Shown: positions 1 through 9,171, numbered from the stretch's first letter. The stretch is DNA of 64,000 nucleotides from Flavobacteriales bacterium (GCA_027067965.1 JAMOUV010000004.1:1-64000), one strand, 5' to 3'. Numbers and translations: made by a program. The notes: generated by a model from the sequence alone, not told the origin.

Positions 1-640
1 TATTTTTTTTAAAATCCTTTCAATGATCTTTATCGAACCTGCGTCCGCCTCTGGCGGATATGAGCCCGACTGCCTGTCCGCCTACGGCGGAAGCTACCTG
101 CTGCTCTACTCCGCGATGTATTTTTTTAAAATCCTTTCAATGATCTTTATCGAACCTGCGTCCGCCTCTGGCGGATATGAGCCCGACTGCCTGTCCGCCT
201 ACGGCGGAAGCTACCTGCTGCTCTACTCCGCGATGTATTTTTTTTAAAATCCTTTCAATGATCTTTATCGAACCTGCGTCCGCCTCTGGCGGATATGAGC
301 CCGACTGCCTGTCCGCCTACGGCGGAAGCTACCTGCTGCTCTACTCCGCGATGTATTTTTTTTAAAATCCTTTCAATGATCTTTATCGAACCTGCGTCCG
401 CCTCTGGCGGATATGAGCCCGACTGCCTGTCCGCCTACGGCGGAAGCTACCTGCTGCTCTACTCCGCGATGTATTTTTTTAAATTCTTTTCAATGATCTT
501 TATCGAACCTGCGAGCATAACTGCCTGTCCGCCTACGGCGGAAGCTACCTGCTGCTCTACTCCGCGATGTATTTTTTTTAAATTCTTTTCAATGATCTTT
601 ATCGAACATGCGAGCATAACTACTTGTCCGCTTGCAGGAA
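1..640. repeat. Tandem array of ~117-118 bp hairpin-bearing units
   Basis: The landmark CAATGATCTTTATCGAAC recurs at 21, 138, 256, 374, 491 and 590, giving periods of 117, 118, 118, 117 and 99. Full units carry two short palindromes, TCCGCC-TCT-GGCGGA (44-58 in the first unit) and TCCGCC-TAC-GGCGGA (77-91), plus a poly-T tract of variable length. The unit at 491 lacks the first palindrome and the unit at 590 is degenerate. Periods of 117 and 118 alternate, so the open frames across the array change frame and the array is probably non-coding. It starts before the window, so its full length is unknown. Confidence 0.95.
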
Positions 641-722
641 TAATTTTCTATCATTCTATCATGCAGAGTTTTTTACTCTTGATGTCAAAAATCACCTCGT
701 TTTCAAACCACATTTTCCGGTG

Positions 723-754
723 CAAATATACAAAAATATTTAACTCATCCCAAA
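723..754 (-). promoter_or_regulatory. Leftward Bacteroidota promoter reading into the tandem array
   Basis: On the minus strand this reads TTTG (754-751), a 20-nt spacer, then TATATTTG (730-723). This is a good match to the Bacteroidota TTTG/TAnnTTTG promoter. The inferred start near 716 would send a transcript through the hairpin AGAGT-TTTTT-ACTCT (665-679) and into the repeat array. No credible minus-strand gene is seen before the window edge, so the product is either a non-coding RNA or a long leader for a gene outside. Confidence 0.55.
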
Positions 755-807
755 TTTATAAAATATTATCTTTTATTTGGCCCCGGGCATTTATTCATAT
801 TATTTTA

Positions 808-815
808 TAAATTTG
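808..815 (+). promoter_or_regulatory. Candidate -7 box for the metallopeptidase gene
   Basis: TAAATTTG fits TAnnTTTG and ends 26 nt before the ATG at 842. The nearest upstream TTTG (776-779) is too far away for a normal -33 element, so only the -7 element is supported. Confidence 0.4.
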
Positions 816-841
816 CATCAAATACGTAAATAAATAAATAT

Positions 842-1699
842 ATGCGTTGGAGAGGAAGAGAAAAAAGCACCCATGTGGAAGACCGCCGTGGCACCTCAAC
901 CGGCAAGGTTATCGGAGGAAGCATCGGGGTCGGTGCCCTACTATTTATTTTGGCTTACACTTTAATTACCGGAGAAATACCTACGGATTTATTGAAACAA
1001 ACTCAATTGCCTCCTGCCCAAACTCAACAAACCGGTAAAACGACAACCGAAAATGACGAATTGGCCGAATTCACCAAAGTGGTTTTAAAAGACACGGAAG
1101 ACGTATGGGCTAAAGTTTTTCGTGACGAATTAAACAGAAATTATCGTCCGCCCGTGATGGTTTTGTACGATGGATATACACCGGCCGCTTGTGGTATGGC
1201 TAATGCGGCAGTCGGACCTTTTTATTGTCCGGCCGATGAAAAAATCTATGTCGATTTGAGTTTTTTCCGGGATTTGAAAAGAAAATTCGGGGCTTCGGGC
1301 GATTTTGCCATTGCTTACATTCTGGCTCATGAAGTTGGACATCATGTGCAAAATTTGTTGGGTATTACTCGAAAAGTACAAAGTTTAAGACCTCGCTTGA
1401 GTAATCGAGAATACAACAAATTATCCGTACGATTAGAATTACAAGCCGATTATTTGGCCGGTGTTTGGGCTCATCATATCGAAAAAATGAAACATGTCTT
1501 AAACGAAGGCGATATTGAAGAAGCCGTAAACGCCGCTGCTGCCGTAGGTGATGATCGTTTGCAAAAAAGACATACGGGGAGAGTTGTGCCCGATGCATTC
1601 ACCCATGGTACTTCCGAACAACGTGTTCGATGGTTTTTAAAAGGATTTCAATCGGGTGATATCCGCCAAGGCGATACCTTTAATGCAACCGAATTATAA
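842..1699 (+). CDS. Membrane-anchored neutral zinc metallopeptidase (YpfJ family)
   Basis: A 285-residue protein of the putative neutral zinc metallopeptidase family (Zn_peptidase, YpfJ-like). The N-terminus is short and basic, followed by one membrane segment at about residues 24-43 and then a Q/T-rich linker. The zinc motif HEVGHH near residue 163 has the HExxH form. A downstream ELQADYLAGVWAHH segment supplies the expected third ligand region. Substrates of this family are poorly known; a role in envelope protein turnover is inference. The gene follows the tandem array and has a TAnnTTTG box upstream. Start chosen at the first ATG, directly before the basic N-terminus. Confidence 0.88.
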   Translation: MRWRGREKSTHVEDRRGTSTGKVIGGSIGVGALLFILAYTLITGEIPTDLLKQTQLPPAQTQQTGKTTTENDELAEFTKVVLKDTEDVWAKVFRDELNRNYRPPVMVLYDGYTPAACGMANAAVGPFYCPADEKIYVDLSFFRDLKRKFGASGDFAIAYILAHEVGHHVQNLLGITRKVQSLRPRLSNREYNKLSVRLELQADYLAGVWAHHIEKMKHVLNEGDIEEAVNAAAAVGDDRLQKRHTGRVVPDAFTHGTSEQRVRWFLKGFQSGDIRQGDTFNATEL

Positions 1700-1733
1700 A
1701 CCTTTTACATTTTAGTTTAATCCGGGAAAAATA

Positions 1734-1871
1734 ATGGAAAACAAAGATATATGGTATCATATCGGTTATTGGATAACCGCTCTTTTACCGGTATTGATAG
1801 GTGTGATATTCACCGTATTATTTGTGAGGTATGCCCATAAAACTTATAAAGAATCCGAGGATGAAGAATAA
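1734..1871 (+). CDS. Small single-span membrane protein (45 aa)
   Basis: An ATG-initiated 45-codon frame beginning MENKDIWYHIGYW, with a hydrophobic stretch at about residues 13-32 and a charged, acidic C-terminus ending ESEDEE. It lies 34 nt after the metallopeptidase and overlaps the likely queD start by 11 nt, which suggests translational coupling. The layout of one helix followed by a charged tail recalls small oxidase or transporter accessory subunits (CcoQ-like), but no partner is encoded nearby, so no function is assigned. Confidence 0.55.
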   Translation: MENKDIWYHIGYWITALLPVLIGVIFTVLFVRYAHKTYKESEDEE

Positions 1872-2316
1872 AATAAGATTAACCAAAATTTTTCATTTCG
1901 AAACGGGACATGCACTCGCCGGTTACGATGGAAAATGTCGCAATGTCCATGGCCATAGTTACAGACTGGAAGTTACCGTCATCGGAACTCCTATATCCGA
2001 TCCCAATCATGTGAAATACGGTATGGTAATTGACTTCGGAGATCTCAAAAAAATTGTTAATGAGCAAGTGGTCGATATATATGATCACTCTCTCTTACTA
2101 AACAAAAACGGCGGATACAGGGAAATGGGCGAACGCTTAAAAGCCGAAGGACACAGAATATTACTTGTTGATTTTCAACCTACTGGAGAAATGATGTTAT
2201 TGGATATCGCCCGGAGAATTTCTCCCCATTTACCCGAACACATTCAATTATTTTCGCTTAAATTATACGAAACCGGCACTTCATTTGCCGAATGGTATGC
2301 CGATGATCAAAACTAA
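1861..2316 (+). CDS. queD: 6-carboxytetrahydropterin synthase (QueD/PTPS family)
   Basis: A T-fold enzyme of the 6-pyruvoyl-tetrahydropterin synthase family. It is predicted to convert 7,8-dihydroneopterin triphosphate to 6-carboxytetrahydropterin for queuosine (preQ0) synthesis. With the start at the ATG at 1861 it has 151 residues. Zinc ligands are visible as H17 (FETGH) and H30/H32 in CRNVHGHS, with C26 as the catalytic cysteine. The CxxxHGH spacing favours QueD over mammalian-type PTPS. An upstream ATG at 1831 would add ten residues unlike the family start. No queC/queE is nearby, and the 3' end overlaps lpxH. Confidence 0.85.
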   Translation: MKNKIRLTKIFHFETGHALAGYDGKCRNVHGHSYRLEVTVIGTPISDPNHVKYGMVIDFGDLKKIVNEQVVDIYDHSLLLNKNGGYREMGERLKAEGHRILLVDFQPTGEMMLLDIARRISPHLPEHIQLFSLKLYETGTSFAEWYADDQN

Positions 2317-3088
2317 AATAGAATTAAACGTTCCCGCCGGAAAAAAAGTGTATTTCACTTCCGATTGGCATCTGGGTTATCCGAATTATTCCGAAAGTTT
2401 TAAACGGGAACAAATTATTTTAAAATGGCTGAAGGAAATTGAAAAGGATGCCTATGCTTTATTCCTTCTTGGCGATATATTTGATTTTTGGTATGATTAT
2501 AAATATGCCGCATCCCAAAATTTTGTCCGAATTTTAGGACAATTGGCTTCTATAGCCGATAGTGGTATTAAAATTTTCTATTTTTTCGGTAATCACGATA
2601 TGTGGCACGAGCATTATTTAGAAAAAGAAATCGGCATGCAAATGGTCACTGATGATGCCGAAGTAAAATTAAATGACCTTGCCATATATGCCGCCCATGG
2701 CGACGGTCTGGGGGCCGGGGACAAAACATATAAATTATTAAAAAAATTATTTCGCAATCCGTTAGCCCGCTGGGCATTCCGTTGGCTTCATCCTGATTTA
2801 GGCATACCCTTAGCCGGATTTTTCTCCCATACGAGTAGAAACCATTCCGCCGAAAATATATCCGAATTTTTGGGAGCGGACAAAGAACGTTTGATTCTTT
2901 ACAGCCAAGAAATTTTAAAAACCAAACATTTCGATTATTTTATTTTCGGCCATCGCCATCATATGGTAACACATGCCCTCAACCCTTCAAGCACCTATAT
3001 TAATTTGGGCGATTGGGTAAAATGGTATTCTTACGCCGAATTCGACGGAGAGCAAATCCAATTGAAAAAATATCCCGTAACGGATTAA
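2303..3088 (+). CDS. lpxH: UDP-2,3-diacylglucosamine diphosphatase (LpxH)
   Basis: A calcineurin-like metallophosphoesterase of lipid A synthesis that hydrolyses UDP-2,3-diacylglucosamine to lipid X and UMP at the inner membrane. In order, the dimetal motifs are SDWHLG near residue 20, LLGDIFDFWYDY, GNHDMWH, AHGDGLG and FGHRHH, which matches the LpxH/YbbF family. At 261 residues the length is normal. The chosen ATG overlaps the end of queD by 14 nt. An ATG six bases upstream is equally possible. lpxK lies elsewhere in this window (26259), so the lipid A genes are scattered. Confidence 0.88.
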   Translation: MIKTKIELNVPAGKKVYFTSDWHLGYPNYSESFKREQIILKWLKEIEKDAYALFLLGDIFDFWYDYKYAASQNFVRILGQLASIADSGIKIFYFFGNHDMWHEHYLEKEIGMQMVTDDAEVKLNDLAIYAAHGDGLGAGDKTYKLLKKLFRNPLARWAFRWLHPDLGIPLAGFFSHTSRNHSAENISEFLGADKERLILYSQEILKTKHFDYFIFGHRHHMVTHALNPSSTYINLGDWVKWYSYAEFDGEQIQLKKYPVTD

Positions 3089-3119
3089 ATTCTTCGTGAG
3101 ATTAGAAGAAAATTAATTC

Positions 3120-3620
3120 CTATAAATGCTTTAATACATCTTCATAATCCGGCTCATCCACAATTTCCTTAACCTGTTGAGTATAAGCGATTTTTCCTTC
3201 TTCATCAATTATAACAACAGCTCTTGAATACAACTCGCTCAAAGGCCCGTCAATAATTTCGACCCCATAATCTTTACCGAAGGTACTACTACATTTAAAT
3301 CCGGAAAGATTGATTACATTTTCAATTCCTTCACTAGTGCAAAAGCGTGCATGCGCAAAAGGCAAATCCTTGGAAATGGCCAAAACCTTAACGCCTTTTA
3401 AACCCGTTGCCAATTCATTAAATTTTCTAACCGATGCCGCACAGGTCGGCGTATCGAGACTGGGAAAAATATTCAATACTAATTTCGAATCCACAAAGTC
3501 TTTTAAAGTTTTATCGGATAAATCGGTAGCGGTGAGTTTAAAGTCCGGGGCTTTGCTTCCCACGGGAGATAATTCGCCGATGGTGTGTACGGGATTTCCT
3601 TTTAATGTAATTTTAGACAT
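3120..3620 (-). CDS. tpx: Thiol peroxidase Tpx (atypical 2-Cys peroxiredoxin)
   Basis: A 166-residue peroxiredoxin that reduces peroxides using thioredoxin. The peroxidatic cysteine is C60 in PSLDTPTCAASVR. The resolving cysteine is C94 in ARFCTSEG, at the positions typical of Tpx (about 61 and 95). It is convergent with lpxH, with 31 nt between the stops. The ~270 bp upstream, towards the fur-like gene, is AT-rich and gave no clear TAnnTTTG box for this gene. Confidence 0.93.
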   Translation of the reverse strand: MSKITLKGNPVHTIGELSPVGSKAPDFKLTATDLSDKTLKDFVDSKLVLNIFPSLDTPTCAASVRKFNELATGLKGVKVLAISKDLPFAHARFCTSEGIENVINLSGFKCSSTFGKDYGVEIIDGPLSELYSRAVVIIDEEGKIAYTQQVKEIVDEPDYEDVLKHL

Positions 3621-3893
3621 AATAATAGAATTTTTAATTCAATAGCAAGTTAAAGCCATATTTTGTGTCTTCCTATTCAAAACCATAAATATTTTTTATA
3701 ATGGGAAATTATTAATTTATTCATCCGATATCTTATTTTATATATGAATAAAAATTAAGTTAATACCCGAATTTATCATTTGAATATTAGAAGGTAAATA
3801 AAATTGAAAAATTATTTTTTGATAAAATTTCAGAAAAAAATATCATTAGAAAAACGAGAAAAAGTCGTATCTTTATCACAATGAAATCATGCC

Positions 3894-4343
3894 ATGGCAA
3901 AGCCCGAAATTATTAAAAGCGTAACGGAAATTTTACATAAATATATGGAACAAAATAAATTGCGTAAAACGCAAGAACGGTTCCAAATATTAAAATTTAT
4001 CTATGATTGGGATAGACATTTTGATGTGGATGATTTGTATAATCACCTGAAAGAGAGCGGGTTTGCCGTTAGCAAAGCCACAGTTTACAATACATTGGAA
4101 TTATTGCTCGAAGCCGGTTTAATCAGAAAACATCATTTTAGAAACAATACATCATATTACGAGAAAAGTTATTTTAACCACTCTCATGACCATGTGATAT
4201 TTTTGGATGAAGAAGGTAATGTAAAAGAAATTGTCGAATTTTGTGACCCGCGAATAGATTCCATTAAGGCCGATTTGGAAAAAATTCTGGATATTAATAT
4301 AACGGGACACGATTTGTATTTTTATACCAAATCAAAAAAATAA
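3894..4343 (+). CDS. Fur-family transcriptional regulator without CxxC motifs
   Basis: A 149-residue metal-dependent repressor of the Fur/PerR/Zur superfamily. The winged-helix recognition segment KATVYNTLELLLEAGLI lies at residues 61-77 and the HSHDHV metal-binding cluster at 95-101. The CxxC pair that usually follows HDH in Fur and PerR is absent: the sequence there is FLDEEGNV, and only one cysteine (C117) is present. The structural zinc site is therefore missing. It is the first gene of a rightward run with dnaB nine bases downstream. Which metal or peroxide it senses cannot be told from sequence. Confidence 0.85.
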   Translation: MAKPEIIKSVTEILHKYMEQNKLRKTQERFQILKFIYDWDRHFDVDDLYNHLKESGFAVSKATVYNTLELLLEAGLIRKHHFRNNTSYYEKSYFNHSHDHVIFLDEEGNVKEIVEFCDPRIDSIKADLEKILDINITGHDLYFYTKSKK

Positions 4344-4352
4344 AATAAGAAC

Positions 4353-5906
4353 ATGCAAGCACCTTTAGGAGAAGATTTTTCCCGCAAAGGACGGGCACAA
4401 TTTTTTGATATGGAAGGAGCCAAAATCCCTCCTCATTCCATTGAATTGGAAAAAAACGTATTGGGAGCTATGTTAGTGGATAAACGTGGTATTAACGAAG
4501 TCATAGATATTCTTCACCCCGATACTTTTTACGATCCTAAGCATCAATTAATTTATCAAGCCATTTTCGACCTTTTTGAATCCGGACATCCCGTGGATTT
4601 ATTGACCGTAACCAAACAACTCGAAAAAAACGGAAATTTGGATGAAGCAGGTGGCGCGGCTTATTTAATGGAATTATCCAATTTGGTAACCTCGGCAGCC
4701 AATATCAAATATCACACCCACATTTTAATGGAATTTTACATTCGCCGCCAATTGATTACCATTGGGCAAAAAATGCAAATGGAAGGATATGATGAAACCA
4801 AAGACATCTTTAATATTCTGGACGAAGCCGAAAGAGATTTATTTAATATTTCTCAAGGCGGATTAAAGCAGAGTGTCGCACCAATGGACGATGTCCTTTT
4901 ACGCATCAAGCACGAATTGGAAGAAATGACCCAACATGATAAATTGCCCGGGGTACCGTCGGGTTATCCCAGTTTGGATGAAATAACCGCCGGTTGGCAA
5001 CGAGGCGACCTTATTATCCTGGCAGCACGGCCTTCCATGGGTAAAACTGCCTTTGCCCTCAATATGGCCCGCAACATGGTGATCGATCATAAAATTCCCG
5101 TGGCTTTCTTTTCTTTGGAAATGAATGCGGAACAATTAATTAAACGAATTCTGTCTCGCGAAACCCTAATTCCTTCCGAAAAATTTAGAACCGGAAAATT
5201 CACCAAACAAGAACTTATCGTGTTGGAAGAAAAAACAAGATTTCTGGCTGCCAATCCGCATTTATACATCAACGATAGTTCCGTATTGAGCATTTTTGAT
5301 TTACGTGCCCAAGCACGACGCTTAAAACAAAAACATCATATTCAAGCCATTTTTATTGACTATTTGCAACTTATGCATGCCTCCGACCGGATGAAACCCG
5401 GAAATCGCGAACAGGAAATTTCAACCATTTCACGTAACCTCAAAGCATTGGCCAAAGAATTGGATATTCCCATTATCGCCCTATCACAATTGTCACGGAA
5501 AGTGGAAGACCGGGCAAGGCATGAAAGTGCTCATAAACGTCCTATGCTATCCGACTTACGGGAATCCGGTGCCATTGAACAAGATGCGGATATCGTGGCC
5601 TTTATTTACCGGCCGGAATATTATAAAATTTTCGAATGGGACGATGCCGAAGGCACACCCGCCGAAGGAGAAGTGGAACTCTATATTGCCAAGCATCGAA
5701 ACGGGAAAACCGCCCAATTATATTTCAAATTCCAAAAAGAATTCGGGCTCATTACCGAAAGAGACGCCACCTTTAATTTGGACACAGGAGGAAGCGTTTT
5801 CCCTTCTCAAATGAATACCATCCATCCTCCTAACGATCCCTTCGGACTAAATGAAGATAAAGATCATGATCCGTCAAAACCCGATGAAAATGACATGCCG
5901 TTTTAA
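4353..5906 (+). CDS. dnaB: Replicative DNA helicase DnaB
   Basis: The hexameric 5'-3' helicase at the replication fork, 517 residues. The N-terminal primase-interacting domain starts around IPPHSIELEKNVLGAML. The RecA-like domain has the Walker A motif ARPSMGKTAFA near residue 230, Walker B at IFIDYLQLM, and the arginine-finger region in DLRESGAIEQDADIV. The C-terminus is acidic (ENDMPF), as in many DnaB proteins. No intein is present. Co-transcription with the fur-like gene is likely, and the stop overlaps the next gene's start region. Confidence 0.96.
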   Translation: MQAPLGEDFSRKGRAQFFDMEGAKIPPHSIELEKNVLGAMLVDKRGINEVIDILHPDTFYDPKHQLIYQAIFDLFESGHPVDLLTVTKQLEKNGNLDEAGGAAYLMELSNLVTSAANIKYHTHILMEFYIRRQLITIGQKMQMEGYDETKDIFNILDEAERDLFNISQGGLKQSVAPMDDVLLRIKHELEEMTQHDKLPGVPSGYPSLDEITAGWQRGDLIILAARPSMGKTAFALNMARNMVIDHKIPVAFFSLEMNAEQLIKRILSRETLIPSEKFRTGKFTKQELIVLEEKTRFLAANPHLYINDSSVLSIFDLRAQARRLKQKHHIQAIFIDYLQLMHASDRMKPGNREQEISTISRNLKALAKELDIPIIALSQLSRKVEDRARHESAHKRPMLSDLRESGAIEQDADIVAFIYRPEYYKIFEWDDAEGTPAEGEVELYIAKHRNGKTAQLYFKFQKEFGLITERDATFNLDTGGSVFPSQMNTIHPPNDPFGLNEDKDHDPSKPDENDMPF

Positions 5907-7161
5907 ATGCAAATTCTTCATAATTTTTCTTCTTTTTTTGGGAATGAATCAAATTGTTGCCCAATTTATGCTTATTCCCATGGACGAAAATCAACACGAG
6001 CATCTCAAGGCATACGGCGTGGTATATCGAACGCTCGAACGAGGTATTAAAGTCAAATGGCTTCTCAATTATAGAGGCGGGGCGTTTTTAATTCCATACG
6101 ATGAAGAAATAAAAGATGATTGCTTGATGAAAAATGTTGATTATGAAGAAATTACATCCGACGAATCGATACAAATTCTAAACGAAGTAGAGAGTCCGGC
6201 CGTGAATATGCATGCAGTAATTTTAGAAAAACCGCCTAAAATTGCCGTTTACTCACCCAAAGATAACATGCCATGGGACGACGCCGTCACCCTGGCCTTG
6301 ACTTATGCAGAAATACCTTATGATGTGGTCTATGACAAAGAAGTTCTCAGCGGAGAGTTAATGAAATACGACTGGCTGCACCTGCATCATGAAGATTTTA
6401 CCGGCCAATACGGCCGTTTCTATGCCGGTTACCGAACCGCTCCCTGGTATGTGGAAAGAAAACAACAACTCGAGAAATTGGCACAAGAATTGGGTTTTAA
6501 TAAAGTATCGAAACTCAAATTGGCTGTGGCTGAAGAGATTCTAAAATTCGTTCAAGGAGGCGGTTTTTTGTTTGCCATGTGCTCGGCCACAGACACTTTG
6601 GATATCGCGCTTGCCGCTCACAATACCGACATTTGCGAAGCCATGTATGACGGCGACCCTTCGGAGCCCAATTATCAGGAAAAATTGGATTTTACCAAAA
6701 CTTTCGCTTTTGAAAATTTCATTTTGGAACCCGATCCGATGGTATATGAATTTTCAAATATAGACACTTCGCGTAAACGGAACGTACCGATGAAAAACGA
6801 CTATTTCGAACTATATGAATTTTCAGCCAAATATGACCCCGTTCCTACTATGCTCACCCAAAATCATACGGTATTAATTAAAGGTTTCTATGGTCAAACC
6901 ACGGCTTTTAACCCCAAAACCATCAAGAAAAATATTATCATTTTAGCCGAAACCGGCTGGAACGGAGAAGTAAAATATTTACACGGAAAAAAAGGCAAAG
7001 GCATGTTTACTTTCTATGGCGGCCATGATCCCGAGGATTACAAACATAAAGTCGGCGACCCGAAGACCGAACTTAAACTCTACCCTACCTCTCCGGGTTA
7101 CAGGTTGATACTCAACAACATATTATTTCCCGCCGCCGAAAAACAAAAGAAAAAAACTTAA
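5884..7161 (+). CDS. Conserved secreted Bacteroidota protein (often labelled asparagine synthetase B)
   Basis: About 425 residues with a signal peptide (FFIIFLLFLGMNQIVAQ). The mature part opens FMLIPMDENQHEHLKAYG, typical of a Bacteroidota family that databases frequently name asparagine synthetase B. I see neither the glutaminase N-terminal Cys nor the PP-loop of true AsnB, so that name should not be taken as function. ThuA or glutamine-amidotransferase-like fold features are possible (GGGFLFAMCSATDTL). Start chosen at 5884 or 5890, overlapping the end of dnaB. recN follows after 6 nt, so it sits inside the dnaB-recN run. Function unknown. Confidence 0.7.
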   Translation: MKMTCRFKCKFFIIFLLFLGMNQIVAQFMLIPMDENQHEHLKAYGVVYRTLERGIKVKWLLNYRGGAFLIPYDEEIKDDCLMKNVDYEEITSDESIQILNEVESPAVNMHAVILEKPPKIAVYSPKDNMPWDDAVTLALTYAEIPYDVVYDKEVLSGELMKYDWLHLHHEDFTGQYGRFYAGYRTAPWYVERKQQLEKLAQELGFNKVSKLKLAVAEEILKFVQGGGFLFAMCSATDTLDIALAAHNTDICEAMYDGDPSEPNYQEKLDFTKTFAFENFILEPDPMVYEFSNIDTSRKRNVPMKNDYFELYEFSAKYDPVPTMLTQNHTVLIKGFYGQTTAFNPKTIKKNIIILAETGWNGEVKYLHGKKGKGMFTFYGGHDPEDYKHKVGDPKTELKLYPTSPGYRLILNNILFPAAEKQKKKT

Positions 7162-7167
7162 TGCCGG

Positions 7168-8832
7168 ATGCTGGAATCCTTACACATAAAAAATTATGCA
7201 CTGATTGATCAAATGCAAATGGAATTCTCCCCGGATTTGAATGTAATAACAGGAGAAACCGGCACGGGTAAATCCATTATGATAAAAGGTTTATCGCTTA
7301 TATTAGGAAAACGTGCCGACAAAGATGCCATCCGCAATAAAAATGAAAAAATCATTGTGGAAGGACATTTCCGTCTCAATGAAAAGGAATTAAAACCTCT
7401 CTTCGATCATCTTGATTTGGATTTTGACAAGCATACCATTATCCGACGTGAAATAACGCCTTCCGGAAAATCACGCGCCTTTGTGAACGATACACCCGTG
7501 CGCTTGGATGATTTGGAAAAAATAGGCGAAAAAATTATCGATATTCATTCCCAACATCAACAAATCCTGCTCCAACGAAAGGATTTTCAATTTGATTTTA
7601 TTGATAGTTTATCCAATAATTTGGACTTACGAAATCGATACGCCGGCTTATTATATGAATTCCGGGAAAACCGAAAGGAACTGGAAAAATGGAAAATGCA
7701 TAAACAACAATTGCTGGCCAATGAAGATTACAGGCGGTTCCAATTGAACGAATTGGCTTCGCTTAATTGGGATTTGGATTTGGATAAGGCGGAACTACAA
7801 TTAAAAAATTTTCAAAATCAGGAAGAAATTCTAATTAAATTAAATGAAGCCATTCAATTATTGGATGACGATAATTTCGGGATAATCGAGCGTTTCCGGC
7901 AAGTAAAAAACACCATGGAAAATCTTTCCGGATTTGATAAACGTTTGGAAGAATTGCATACCCGAACCGAGAATCTTTTCCCCGAATTGGGTGAGTTATC
8001 CTACGACATACACCAATTATTCGAAGAATTTCAATTGATGGATACAAGCGAAAAAGAAAAATTGGAAAGAGAAATTAACCGATTTTTCGAACTTATGCAA
8101 AAACACCGCGTCAATACCAAAGAAGAACTGAAAGCGCTTTATGACAAATGGCAATCCGAACAATCAGACCTTTCCCTTGTGGATGAAAAAATCAAATTTC
8201 TCCATCACAAAACCGATGAATTACAGAATCAATTAAAAAAATTATCTCGTCAATTACATGAAAAACGTCTGAAAAGCATCCCCGAGATTGAAAATCTCAT
8301 GCACAAATTCATGGCGGATTTAGGCATGGAAAACAGCCGGATAAAAATTCATTTAACCCCCGGAGACACATTCGACCGGTTCGGAACGGATGAATTACAA
8401 ATTTTGTTGTCACCTGATAAAGGCAAAACTTTCGGACAAATAAATAAAATTGCCTCCGGCGGAGAAATTTCACGTATCATGTTGATTATCAAGTATCTTA
8501 TCTCTCAAAAGAAACATCTCCCTGCCATTATTTTTGATGAAATCGATGCCGGTGTGTCAGGAGAAATCGCAAGAAAAATGGCTCGGCTTATCGAAAAAAT
8601 GAGTGGTCATATGCAAGTCATTGTCATTACTCATCTTCCGCAAATGGCAGTCAAAGGAAGCCGCCATTTTAAAGTACTAAAAGAAGAAATTAACGGACAA
8701 ATCGTTTCCGGCATAAAAGAACTCCGGAAAAACGAACGAATCCATGAAATTGCTGAAATGTTGGAAGGCAAACCACCTTCAGCTTCTGCACTCGAACATG
8801 CCGCCCACCTACTCGGTGTAAAATCTAAGTAA
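7168..8832 (+). CDS. recN: DNA repair protein RecN
   Basis: An SMC-like ATPase of double-strand-break repair, 554 residues. Walker A is GETGTGKS at residues 29-36 and the middle of the protein is a long coiled coil (about 150-370). An ABC signature ASGGEISRIML and a Walker B segment AIIFDEIDAGVSG complete the C-terminal half. Length and motif order are normal for RecN. It is the last gene of the rightward run starting at the fur-like gene, and the 420 bp after it are AT-rich and gene-free. Confidence 0.95.
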   Translation: MLESLHIKNYALIDQMQMEFSPDLNVITGETGTGKSIMIKGLSLILGKRADKDAIRNKNEKIIVEGHFRLNEKELKPLFDHLDLDFDKHTIIRREITPSGKSRAFVNDTPVRLDDLEKIGEKIIDIHSQHQQILLQRKDFQFDFIDSLSNNLDLRNRYAGLLYEFRENRKELEKWKMHKQQLLANEDYRRFQLNELASLNWDLDLDKAELQLKNFQNQEEILIKLNEAIQLLDDDNFGIIERFRQVKNTMENLSGFDKRLEELHTRTENLFPELGELSYDIHQLFEEFQLMDTSEKEKLEREINRFFELMQKHRVNTKEELKALYDKWQSEQSDLSLVDEKIKFLHHKTDELQNQLKKLSRQLHEKRLKSIPEIENLMHKFMADLGMENSRIKIHLTPGDTFDRFGTDELQILLSPDKGKTFGQINKIASGGEISRIMLIIKYLISQKKHLPAIIFDEIDAGVSGEIARKMARLIEKMSGHMQVIVITHLPQMAVKGSRHFKVLKEEINGQIVSGIKELRKNERIHEIAEMLEGKPPSASALEHAAHLLGVKSK

Positions 8833-9171
8833 ATCCATGCCAAATCATTCCCATTTTTATATCTATTGATACATTATTATATTTTTTCATATGAATTTAT
8901 GTTCATAATTATAATTTTTCATACGAATTTTTGTCACAGATTACATTTTTTCGTACGAAACATAGAACAAGATTACGTTTTTTGAACGAATGCACAGGTC
9001 CCGATAGCGCCGGACGGGCAATTTTTTCCCTATTTTTTTCCGGATTATATCGCAATAAATCGCATTTCCATAAAATTATATTTTTTTTCCTTGAAAAATT
9101 ATTCACTAATTCACTATCTCACTAATTCTCTCAAAAAAATTGTTCATTGTTCATTGTTCATTTTTCATTGA

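Noticed and set aside
1-640. CRISPR array
   Set aside because: The repeat units follow each other without unique spacers and with palindromes inside each unit, and there are no cas genes in the window.
1-810. Open frames through the tandem array (repeated MIFIEPASASGGYEPDC-type peptides)
   Set aside because: Unit lengths alternate between 117 and 118 bp, so the frame is lost between units, and the same DNA forms hairpins. The peptides are by-products of the repeat.
5884-7161. A true asparagine synthetase
   Set aside because: It has a signal peptide and lacks both the glutaminase N-terminal cysteine and the PP-loop of AsnB.
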